A stretch of DNA of 24,871 bases from an uncultured Oscillospiraceae bacterium (GTDB lineage: Bacteria; Bacillota; Clostridia; Oscillospirales; Ruminococcaceae): positions 1 to 24,871 of the forward strand of contig CAJTMU010000032.1 in the NCBI GenBank assembly GCA_910577365.1, in the 5' to 3' direction. Under the pieces are notes generated by a model. It searched no databases. It worked only from the letters and a program-made list of their open reading frames with translations, and was not told the origin of the DNA. The position numbers and the translations under genes were made by a program. Below, piece by piece: positions 14,522 to 20,375 of the stretch; the first letter of the stretch is position 1; every line of letters begins with the position of its first letter.

Positions 14522-14550
14522 ATTCTCCCGTCAGGGAGAATCTCTCCTTT
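14522..14550 (-). promoter_or_regulatory. Hairpin between ribosome binding site and start codon of hydB
   Basis: On the minus strand AAAGGAG (complement of 14544-14550) is followed by ATTCTCCC-TGAC-GGGAGAAT (14522-14541), then ten bases and the ATG at 14511. If the stem forms, the site is brought to within about 12 bases of the ATG. No better ribosome binding site is closer. Confidence 0.55.
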
Positions 14551-14664
14551 CGAGTTTTTGCGGTTTTGCGCCGGCAAAATTGGGGGTTATCCCAAAAAAG
14601 CACAAAACTTGTAGATTTGAAAATTAATTCTCAAACCGAAGCCTTTCCGTATAAGGGATCAAAC

Positions 14665-14694
14665 TTATCCCTCGAAGCCATACTTCGGGGATAA
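14665..14694 (-). promoter_or_regulatory. Hairpin in the hydC-hydB gap
   Basis: TTATCCC-T-CGAAG (14665-14677) pairs with CTTCGGGGATAA (14683-14694), leaving one bulged T. It lies in the 220-base gap between hydC and hydB. No T run follows on the minus strand, so an mRNA processing or stability role is more likely than termination. Confidence 0.45.
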
Positions 14695-14731
14695 AGCCCC
14701 GCGCCGCACACGCATGTGCATACTATGTAAA

Positions 14732-15226
14732 TCAGTTATACTTTGCGAGAATTTTATCCACATCGTCAACGGTGAGTCTGCCATAAACATCCTCGTTTAC
14801 CGTCAATACGGGAGCAAGGCCGCATGCGCCTATGCATCGGCAGGCATCGAGAGAGAATTTACCGTCAGGCGTAATGCCTCCGCTTTCAACTCCCAGTCTT
14901 TCCTGAAGCTTGTTGTAGATATCGCCAGAACCTTTAACATAGCACGCTGTTCCAAGGCAGACAGATATCTTGTATTTGCCCTTGGGATTTGTGGTGAACT
15001 GTGCGTAGAAAGTAACAACTCCGTAAACCTTCTCCAGCGGGATGTCCATCTCCTCCGCTATGATCGTCTGCACTTCGATTGGAAGATACCCGTAGATCTC
15101 CTGCGCCTTCTGGAGAATAGGCATAAGCGCGCCCGGGTCGTCCTTGTGCTCCGCAATGATCTCTTTGAGCCGCGCCTCCTGCTCTGCTGTTCCCGCAAAG
15201 GGAACGGCGCTCGTTTTCAATGCCAT
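14732..15226 (-). CDS. hydC: Hydrogenase subunit HydC (NuoE-like)
   Basis: A 164-residue [2Fe-2S] protein of the NuoE family. The N-terminal helical bundle spans 1-80 (ALMPILQKAQEIYGYLPIEV is typical). The thioredoxin-like domain carries four cluster cysteines: Cys90 and Cys95 in CLGTAC, and Cys131 and Cys135 in CIGAC. It passes electrons between HydB flavin and HydA. AGGAGG lies seven bases before the ATG. It is first in the operon and is separated from hydB by 220 bases with hairpins, longer than the 17-base hydB-hydA gap, so the stoichiometry may be set after transcription. Confidence 0.94.
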   Translation of the reverse strand: MALKTSAVPFAGTAEQEARLKEIIAEHKDDPGALMPILQKAQEIYGYLPIEVQTIIAEEMDIPLEKVYGVVTFYAQFTTNPKGKYKISVCLGTACYVKGSGDIYNKLQERLGVESGGITPDGKFSLDACRCIGACGLAPVLTVNEDVYGRLTVDDVDKILAKYN

Positions 15227-15254
15227 TTCATATGCCTCCTTATAACAATCTGCT

Positions 15255-15302
15255 TGGCACGCACAGTTTCCTGTGCGTGCCCGCTGTGCCGTATATACGG
15301 CA
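15255..15302 (-). promoter_or_regulatory. Structured leader of the hyd operon
   Basis: The hydC leader has a perfect 11-base-pair hairpin, GGCACGCACAG-TTTC-CTGTGCGTGCC (15256-15281), and a perfect 16-base palindrome TGCCGTATATACGGCA (15287-15302). No T run follows the first hairpin on the minus strand. It could affect ribosome access or mRNA life. I see no riboswitch consensus. Confidence 0.5.
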
Positions 15303-15435
15303 TGCGTTGTGCCTTGCTCAATAGCTGCCTCACCTGCGAAACCGCGTTTTAAGCCTTATAGGCGCGAAAAACACGGAAAAGCCGCGCTGTTCAGCTCGGA
15401 TTACTCCGTTGCAATATCACAATTGATATATCACC

Positions 15436-15450
15436 ATGTTATTATAACAT
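15436..15450 (-). promoter_or_regulatory. hyd operon promoter -10 box inside a perfect palindrome
   Basis: ATGTTAT-A-ATAACAT (minus strand) is a perfect 15-base inverted repeat that contains TATAAT (complement of 15441-15446). The -35 match 17 bases upstream is weak. This looks like a promoter with an operator over the -10. The half-site TGTTA/TAACA resembles those of redox repressor Rex, but the spacing is three bases shorter than the Rex consensus. The predicted leader is about 207 bases. Confidence 0.5.
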
Positions 15451-15635
15451 ATCGCTTCCGAAAAATCTACATTTTCCTTTGGTTTTTTCCGCTTAAATTG
15501 TTAGAAAAAATTTATCATATTTTGTAGAAATTAACCAACCTGTCCGCTGCCAATACATTTTATTCCAATAATGGGCTTAATATGTTAAAGATGTAAGTGC
15601 GTCTGTCATACCATATACTTTGATTGTAATTATCT

Positions 15636-15725
15636 GCTTGTAGAAAAAGTTAATGCAACGCAGTGTTGTGCATTCAGGCTCCCGCAAAAAATTTCAAATT
15701 TAAATAATTAAGCTTAGATCAACAC
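15636..15725 (-). repeat. Dispersed intergenic repeat, copy C
   Basis: Both ends match copy A: CTTTTTCTACAAGC at one end (complement of about 15637-15651) and TTAATTATTTAAA-TTTGAAATTT at the other (complement of about 15690-15715). The middle differs. No coding potential is seen. The rest of the 15227-15912 gap holds the hyd leader and promoter, this repeat and a plus-strand terminator, with no gene found. Confidence 0.4.
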
Positions 15726-15741
15726 TTTATATACAGACTGA

Positions 15742-15772
15742 GGGGCAGCTCTCTGGAGCTGCCCCGTTTTTT
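15742..15772 (+). terminator. Strong intrinsic terminator without a recognised gene
   Basis: GGGGCAGCTC (15742-15751), loop TCTG, and GAGCTGCCCC (15756-15765) form a perfect 10-base-pair stem followed by GTTTTTTAT on the plus strand. All genes around it run on the minus strand, where no T run follows the stem. Confidence 0.8.
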
Positions 15773-15912
15773 ATGAAATATCAAGCTGTTTAAGGTATCA
15801 GAAAATTTTTTGTTGTTGAAGGAATCACACGGTTTTCATTGGTTTTGTTATAAATGTTGTTTAATATCTCTTGTAGCACAACTTTATCGGTTTAACTCCG
15901 AGGTCGGCAATA

Positions 15913-17169
15913 TCAGGTGTAAAAGCAGACGCCGTCATACTGACAGTTTGATATGCTATTTCGGCAACCATGCTGCTGATATCTGCCATGATGCCCATAA
16001 TGATGCCCGCTGTGATGACCGCCCCATGTGTATGGGGTGGGTGTATAGTAGTCGGGCTGAATAGGCTGCGCTGGTTGTTCTGGTTGAGCCGGCTGAGTCG
16101 GTTGCGCAGACTGTTCGGGTGATGTGGACTGTGTAGGCGGGTCAGTTTGGTTTGGCTGGACGGGCTGTGTTTGCTGAGCGTACGGAGCAGGCTCTGACGG
16201 AGCGGTTTCCGAGGCTTCGGAACTTGGAATTTCCTTAGTTTCACTGTATATGCTTTCGGGGATTCCGTCTACAAAGGTACTGAAAATATATTCGCATCTT
16301 CCGTTGGGGAAAACGACATCTATGTTGTAAAGCTTGTTGTTGGGGTCGGAGGGAAGGTCAAATGTCCTGCCGTTAAATTGGGGATTTTCGTAAGTGTACT
16401 CATCAGAATAAACGCATATGCCCGCAATTTCCGCATCGTCGGGAAGCATCAGCACAGCTTTTGTCTCTCCCTTCAGATCTATTACGGGACAGCTTCCGCG
16501 GCATTCCCAAGGCGCCGCACCACAGGCGATAGTGTTCGCTGTATCGCCGCCTGTCTGAATTTGCTCTTCCCACTCGTAATTACAGCGCGAAAGGGCATAA
16601 TAGGTATTGCCAATCCTCAGCCTAAGCATGGGAGGCTCACAGCAGGAAGTTTTAAAGACATATTCACAGCTGCCGCAGCCATAGTCTACCATTACCGAAT
16701 AGATGTCGTAAGCGCTGTCGTTACAAAGTACGATTTCATCGTTGACTATTTCGCAAGGACGAAAATCGGTGCTGTCGCGGCGGCATGTGGCGGAAACTAT
16801 CCTGCCGCCGTTGGTCAGCAGTCTGGGATTTCCTGCCAGCATTGAGGTGTTGACAACTGTAACATCAGATGTGCCGTCGGCAAGGGATATCGGATCTGCA
16901 TGCGATGAGGAAGAAATCCCGTTCTCGTCCCATTGATAGCTTCCTGTTGTCAGATTCAGGCAGGAAATTGTATCGTCGGCGTTCAACTCCATGCGAAGCA
17001 GGGGCGGCTCAAATTCGTCAGTAAGAGAAGTAGTTGCGGCGCTCTCTGCTGCAGCATTGTCAAATCCCGAATTTGACAATGCCAGCGAAACACCGCTGTT
17101 TTCAACAGATGAACAGCCGCTTATCAGTATAGCGGCACAGACAATAATTGCCATTACAGACTTTTTCAT
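15913..17169 (-). CDS. Secreted lipoprotein with Pro/Gln/Thr linker and His-rich end
   Basis: A 418-residue protein with a lipoprotein signal peptide, MKKSVMAIIVCAAILISGCS, in which ISGC (16-19) is the lipobox and Cys19 the lipidated residue. Residues about 45-325 form a beta-rich extracellular domain with several cysteines and repeated aromatic residues; I do not recognise a family. A low-complexity linker rich in Pro, Gln, Thr and Ser (about 328-377) leads to GGHHSGHHYGHHGRY, a possible metal-binding tail. AGGAGG lies eight bases before the ATG. The gene stands alone. Near the 3' end a second frame stays open to 15861 and reads like ordinary protein, so a frameshift in the tail cannot be excluded. 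Confidence 0.75.
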   Translation of the reverse strand: MKKSVMAIIVCAAILISGCSSVENSGVSLALSNSGFDNAAAESAATTSLTDEFEPPLLRMELNADDTISCLNLTTGSYQWDENGISSSSHADPISLADGTSDVTVVNTSMLAGNPRLLTNGGRIVSATCRRDSTDFRPCEIVNDEIVLCNDSAYDIYSVMVDYGCGSCEYVFKTSCCEPPMLRLRIGNTYYALSRCNYEWEEQIQTGGDTANTIACGAAPWECRGSCPVIDLKGETKAVLMLPDDAEIAGICVYSDEYTYENPQFNGRTFDLPSDPNNKLYNIDVVFPNGRCEYIFSTFVDGIPESIYSETKEIPSSEASETAPSEPAPYAQQTQPVQPNQTDPPTQSTSPEQSAQPTQPAQPEQPAQPIQPDYYTPTPYTWGGHHSGHHYGHHGRYQQHGCRNSISNCQYDGVCFYT

Positions 17170-17218
17170 TAATAAAACCTCCTAATATAATATTGTACAA
17201 ATAATACCAGATAACCAA

Positions 17219-17257
17219 GAAAAAAGCTGCATAAAAGTTATAAAAACAGCAGCTTTT
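17219..17257 (-). terminator. Terminator-like hairpin upstream of the lipoprotein gene
   Basis: AAAAGCTGC (17222-17230) pairs with GCAGCTTTT (17249-17257). On the minus strand a run of six T residues overlaps and follows the stem. It would stop minus-strand transcripts coming from the tRNA before they enter the lipoprotein gene. Confidence 0.5.
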
Positions 17258-17343
17258 GCAAACATAGTAAACAAGCTTTCATGAGATTCCTCCGAAAGCC
17301 AACCAATGTATAAGGAACATTTTTTCAGCCAACATAAACTGGA

Positions 17344-17373
17344 TTGAGATTCTGTGTCAAGTTAATATATAAT
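17344..17373 (+). promoter_or_regulatory. Candidate promoter of an unknown plus-strand transcript
   Basis: TTGAGA (17344-17349), an 18-base spacer and TATAAT (17368-17373) form a good sigma-A promoter. No protein gene with a ribosome binding site follows; the next strong hairpin is at 17629-17656. Confidence 0.45.
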
Positions 17374-17402
17374 AGTATAGGGCAGGATTGTATAGTAAAA
17401 GC

Positions 17403-17422
17403 GCTTTCCTTAGAAGGAAAGC
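17403..17422. repeat. Hairpin GCTTTCC/GGAAAGC
   Basis: GCTTTCC (17403-17409), loop TTAGAA, GGAAAGC (17416-17422). Similar stems recur at 17629-17656 and, in a weaker form (TTTCC-TTAG-GGAAA), at 17831-17844. Confidence 0.6.
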
Positions 17423-17628
17423 AACATACAATAGAAAAGGTTATCGTAAAACAATGTCAACGCAAAAGATTAAAGACTAAGTCAGCAATATGGGGTACAG
17501 CTTTGTGCAAGAAAAAGTAATTGACCAAGGAGATATACTGCATTTTGCGCAAAGTTACTCAAATTGTTGCTTACTTAGATGGGTCAAAAATTTGAAAAAT
17601 TTACTATATTAACACTATTATATACGCT

Positions 17629-17656
17629 CTGACACTTTCCATAAGGAAAGCGTCAG
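17629..17656 (+). other. Strong hairpin, possible end of the unknown transcript
   Basis: CTGACACTTTCC (17629-17640), loop ATAA, GGAAAGCGTCAG (17645-17656): twelve positions with a single A/C mismatch. Only a weak T content follows (TCTTCAG), so termination is uncertain. Confidence 0.5.
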
Positions 17657-17751
17657 TCTTCAGTATAAAAAAGTTATAGCAACATAAAACTAACGCAAGA
17701 GATTTTTTACAAAGCCTGACGTTATTTGTTGCACGAAGCGGAGTAAACCGC

Positions 17752-17815
17752 GTGGACAGGTTGCAAAGCGCGAAGAAATTCAAATTTAAATAAATCTGCC
17801 ATAATCAACAACTTT
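17752..17815 (-). repeat. Dispersed intergenic repeat, copy D (divergent)
   Basis: Read on the minus strand, GCAGATTTATTTAAATTTGA, then ATTTC, aligns with the inner part of copy A (GCAGATTATTTAAAAGAACT, then TC), and the preceding TTAATAAAAGTTG aligns with TTAAGATAAGTTG. The match is clear but imperfect. Confidence 0.35.
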
Positions 17816-17858
17816 TATTAAGATCAAAGATTTCCTTAGGGAAAATGAAACTGTATTT

Positions 17859-17933
17859 TGGCACCCCTTGTAGGAATCGAACCTACAACTGCCCCTTAGG
17901 AGGGGGCTGTTATATCCATTTAACTAAAGAGGC
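17859..17933 (-). tRNA. tRNA-Arg (anticodon CCT)
   Basis: The minus strand folds into a full cloverleaf of 75 bases including an encoded CCA. The acceptor stem is GCCTCTT/AAGGGGT with two G-U pairs, the D-arm is GTTA/TAAC, the anticodon stem GCCCC/GGGGC holds loop CTCCTAA with anticodon CCT, and the T-arm is GTAGG-TTCGATT-CCTAC. It reads the AGG arginine codon. Confidence 0.97.
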
Positions 17934-17943
17934 ATATATACAT

Positions 17944-17972
17944 AGTATATCACCATATATAAGAAATTTCAA
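17944..17972 (-). promoter_or_regulatory. Promoter of tRNA-Arg
   Basis: TTGAAA (complement of 17967-17972), a 17-base spacer and TATACT (complement of 17944-17949) stand ten bases upstream of the mature tRNA 5' end. Confidence 0.75.
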
Positions 17973-18234
17973 GTGAAAATATAGATTTTCATCATTTTTT
18001 ACAAAATTTTTCTAAAAAATTAAAAAATTTTGGATGCACAGAGAAATTTGTGTGATTAATTGACGTATATTAACAATAATTTTCATAGCAGGTACGGGAA
18101 TAATAATGACGAGCGAATTCGTGCTTTTAAATAGAATTGTGTATTAGCGCGAAAATCAGCTCATAAAGTTATTGCATAGGACAAAATTAAGTAAAATGAA
18201 TAAAAAAATCTTGAATATTTATACAAATTGCACA

Positions 18235-18264
18235 TTGACTTACGGGTGGTAAAAATGGTATAGT
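18235..18264 (+). promoter_or_regulatory. Promoter and leader of the first surface protein gene
   Basis: TTGACT (18235-18240), an 18-base spacer and TATAGT (18259-18264). The leader is about 95 bases and holds a small hairpin TCGGC-TTCT-GCCGA (18321-18334) and an AGTTG/CAACT pairing before AAGGAGG. It does not match a riboswitch that I recognise. Confidence 0.6.
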
Positions 18265-18365
18265 GTAATACAAGGATAGTTGCGCCTGTTCGGGGGTAGC
18301 TATGCCAACTGTACGTTTCCTCGGCTTCTGCCGACGGGTATTCTTTCTAAGGAGGATTTCAACTT

Positions 18366-19157
18366 ATGAAAATAGCAAAGATTCTTTCTGCGGCTGCCGC
18401 TTGCGCAGTTGCCGCAGCCGCGTTGGCAGTAAGCGCAAGCGCGGAGCTGACTTTGGCTGACGCCCCCGCTTCAAACCTTTCTTCCGGTACGGGTAGCTGG
18501 ATGTTAAAGCTGTATGTTCCCTCCGAGGGCATTGACCTCGGTATTAATTTGGCTGATATCAAGGGCATCCGCTACACCTTTACAGCTGCAGAGCCTGAGT
18601 GGTTCGAGGGCAACACCGGCGGTGGGTTGGTTATTTCCTGCGGACCTACAAGTGTTACTCCCGCTGACCATAACTGGGCTTCCGCTAACTGGTGGGGCGT
18701 AGTTGACGAGGACCTGGAACTTGACACCCATGACGAGGCTGCTGCTGTCAAGACTGTTAAGGTAGGCGATTATACCTACTCTGCAACTGTTATGATTGAC
18801 GATACCAACTGCATATATGTAGATGAGGTAACCGCTTCTCCCGACGGTTATGTTCAGGTTGCTTTCCAGGAGTGGGGCAGCGATATGAGCGCTATCACCA
18901 TTACGGGAATGGAACTGCTGGATGCTTCCGGCAACGCGTTTGCGTCATTTGATGGCAACGGTAATATGCTGTCTGATGCTCCCTCTGCTCCTTCAACACC
19001 TTCCGACCCTTCGGATACTACTTCCAAGCCCACTACACCTTCCAATCCTTCCGGCGATAAGGGTTCTCCCGATACCGGAGTTGCTGGTGTGGCTGCCGCT
19101 GCTGGCGTAGCTGCTTTGGCTGCAGGTGCTGTTGTTCTCGCTAAGAAGAGAAAGTAA
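18366..19157 (+). CDS. Wall-anchored surface protein, paralog 1
   Basis: A 263-residue secreted protein. The signal peptide (1-26) ends at SASA. Residues about 28-205 form a beta-rich domain with conserved tryptophans: GTGSWM (41-46), EPEWFEGNTGGGLVIS (76-91), WWGVVDEDLELDT (109-121) and YVQVAFQEWGSDMSAITITG (162-181). The pattern of a W-containing strand followed by a ligand-like aromatic cluster recalls carbohydrate-binding modules, but I cannot name a family. A Pro/Ser/Thr linker (about 205-232) leads to SPDTG (234-238), a hydrophobic segment and KKRK, a variant sortase signal. AAGGAGG precedes the ATG. Codons are biased to GCT, GTT and GAC/GAG, as in highly expressed genes. A paralog follows directly. 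Confidence 0.85.
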   Translation: MKIAKILSAAAACAVAAAALAVSASAELTLADAPASNLSSGTGSWMLKLYVPSEGIDLGINLADIKGIRYTFTAAEPEWFEGNTGGGLVISCGPTSVTPADHNWASANWWGVVDEDLELDTHDEAAAVKTVKVGDYTYSATVMIDDTNCIYVDEVTASPDGYVQVAFQEWGSDMSAITITGMELLDASGNAFASFDGNGNMLSDAPSAPSTPSDPSDTTSKPTTPSNPSGDKGSPDTGVAGVAAAAGVAALAAGAVVLAKKRK

Positions 19158-19170
19158 GGAAATATTTTCG

Positions 19171-19194
19171 GGGCTGCTCCGCACGGAGCGGCTC
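19171..19194 (+). promoter_or_regulatory. Hairpin between the two paralogous surface genes
   Basis: GGGCTGCTCCG and CGGAGCGGCTC form a stem of about ten pairs including G-U. The T-rich stretch starts only about ten bases later, so it may be a partial terminator or an mRNA 3' stabiliser. Confidence 0.45.
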
Positions 19195-19275
19195 TGAAAT
19201 GTATTTATATTTTATTTAATGTACCCACGGTATAGTACATATACAAAATGTGGGGATTCAGGAGGATTTGATTTA

Positions 19276-20073
19276 ATGAAAATCGCAAAGATTCTTTCCG
19301 CAGCTGCCGCTTGTGCAGTTGCAAGTACTCTGGCTGTAAGCGCGAACGCTCAGCTGACCACCGTTGACGAGACAGGTATTTTCAAGAGCGGCACAGGCTC
19401 ATGGATGCCCGTTGTTTACTCTGATGGTACGTTTGATTCTTCCGAAAAGGACGTTACCGATCCCGGATTTGACTGCCGTGAGATCGCTGTTGTAGAGGTT
19501 ACCTTTACACCTGATGATCCCGAGTGGTGGGAAGGCGAAGTTGGCGGCGCTATCGTTCTTTCCAACAAGAGCGCTTCCGACAGCACACACAACTGGAACG
19601 GCAAGGAGTTCTGGGGTGTAATTGATGAGGATCTTGACCTTGCTACGCTCGATGAGACCAAGCCTGTTCAGGCTGTAAAGACCGGTGACCTTCAGTACAC
19701 ACTGACCATGAATGTTGACGACACAAACAATGTTGTTGATGACTACGCGTTGGTTCAGGTTGCTGTTCAGGAGTGGAGCAATGGAATGACTGACATTACC
19801 ATTCTGGGTATGACTCTTAAGGATGCAAGCGGCAACGTTCTCGTTTCCTATGACGCTAACGGCAATGTTACCACTGGTGCTCCCTCTGCTCCTGTTGATG
19901 ATACGACTCCTGCTGATACAACAACACCCGACGATAATGCGGCTCCTGCTCCCTCTGCTCCCGCTTCTGATTCTAAGGGTTCACCTGACACCGGTGTTGA
20001 GGGTGTTGCAACCGTAGCAGGTGTTGCTGTTGTAGCCGCTGGCGCAATTGTTCTTTCTAAAAAGAGAAAGTAA
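19276..20073 (+). CDS. Wall-anchored surface protein, paralog 2
   Basis: The start is set at 19276 (MKIAKILSAAAACAVASTLA), the point with GGAGG upstream and the same signal peptide as paralog 1; the frame is open further upstream but without a ribosome binding site. The protein has 265 residues. It shares with paralog 1 GTGSWM, EPEWFEG/DPEWWEG, the WGVxDEDLxL segment, VQVAxQEW and LxDASGN. An acidic insertion SSEKDVTDPGFDCRE (55-69) is special to this copy. A linker rich in Pro, Asp, Thr and Ala leads to SPDTG (236-240), a hydrophobic segment and KKRK. The two genes look like a tandem duplication with divergence. The role is likely surface binding of a polymer, by inference only. Confidence 0.85.
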   Translation: MKIAKILSAAAACAVASTLAVSANAQLTTVDETGIFKSGTGSWMPVVYSDGTFDSSEKDVTDPGFDCREIAVVEVTFTPDDPEWWEGEVGGAIVLSNKSASDSTHNWNGKEFWGVIDEDLDLATLDETKPVQAVKTGDLQYTLTMNVDDTNNVVDDYALVQVAVQEWSNGMTDITILGMTLKDASGNVLVSYDANGNVTTGAPSAPVDDTTPADTTTPDDNAAPAPSAPASDSKGSPDTGVEGVATVAGVAVVAAGAIVLSKKRK

Positions 20074-20105
20074 TATATTTTTGGAAAAATTTTCCAGAAA
20101 TATAT
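20073..20105 (+). terminator. AT-rich hairpin at the end of paralog 2
   Basis: ATATATTT-T-TGGAAAA (20073-20088) pairs with TTTTCCA-G-AAATATAT (20090-20105), fifteen pairs with one mismatch and a minimal loop. It begins in the stop codon and is followed by TTATAAAAATTTT. It probably ends or stabilises the transcript. Confidence 0.5.
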
Positions 20106-20127
20106 TTATAAAAATTTTAAAAACAAG

Positions 20128-20325
20128 TGAAACTTTTTAATAACCAAGCATGACTACGGTATTGCGAACGGAAAATAAAAAAATCCGAATGCTGAAACTT
20201 TTTTTAGATTTCCGGCGACTACGGTCATGCAGGCAGGACGAAAAAAATTTTACGGAAGGTGAAACTTTTTCGCGGCTGCCACCGACTACATAGTCGGAAC
20301 GGAAAAAACCGTTTATCACATCCGA
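20128..20325 (+). repeat. Three degenerate tandem leader repeats before the dockerin gene
   Basis: Units start at 20128, 20193 and 20260, spaced 65 and 67 bases. Each has TGAAACTTTTT, a variable stretch of 11-13 bases, GACTAC (followed by GGT in units 1 and 2), and then a GGA/GGAC segment with an A run. Unit 3 contains a perfect hairpin CCGACTA-CA-TAGTCGG (20282-20297). There is no open frame on either strand that explains the pattern. The last unit ends about 50 bases before the dockerin gene ATG. Confidence 0.65.
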
Positions 20326-20375
20326 GTGCCCGATAACTTGAGATGTTGTAAAAAACCAAATTTAGGAGGACTATT

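Larger units (their letters stand above)
17170..18365. other. Gene-poor 1.2 kb region with tRNA and hairpins
   Basis: Apart from tRNA-Arg at 17859-17933 I find no convincing gene. It holds a minus-strand terminator-like hairpin (17219-17257), a plus-strand promoter candidate (17344-17373), three short hairpins built on CTTTCC/GGAAAG, a repeat related to copies A-C, and the promoter and leader of the first surface gene. A 40-codon frame at 17490-17612 lacks a ribosome binding site. Confidence 0.6.

Noticed and set aside
15436..15450. Firm assignment of a Rex operator
   Set aside because: The half-sites are similar but the central spacing is three bases shorter than the consensus, so only a generic operator is proposed.
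17490..17612. 40-codon plus-strand frame MGYSFVQEKVIDQGDILHFA and onward
   Set aside because: There is no ribosome binding site, and a stop lies directly upstream; too weak to call a gene, but it is kept as part of the unassigned transcript finding.
18270..18365. Leader of the first surface gene as a riboswitch
   Set aside because: I compared it by eye with c-di-GMP, SAM, THF, fluoride, manganese and preQ1 consensus features and found no match; only a small hairpin is clear.
20128..20325. CRISPR array
   Set aside because: There are only three units, the conserved blocks are broken up by variable bases, and the spacing of conserved and variable parts does not fit repeat-spacer structure; no cas gene is nearby.
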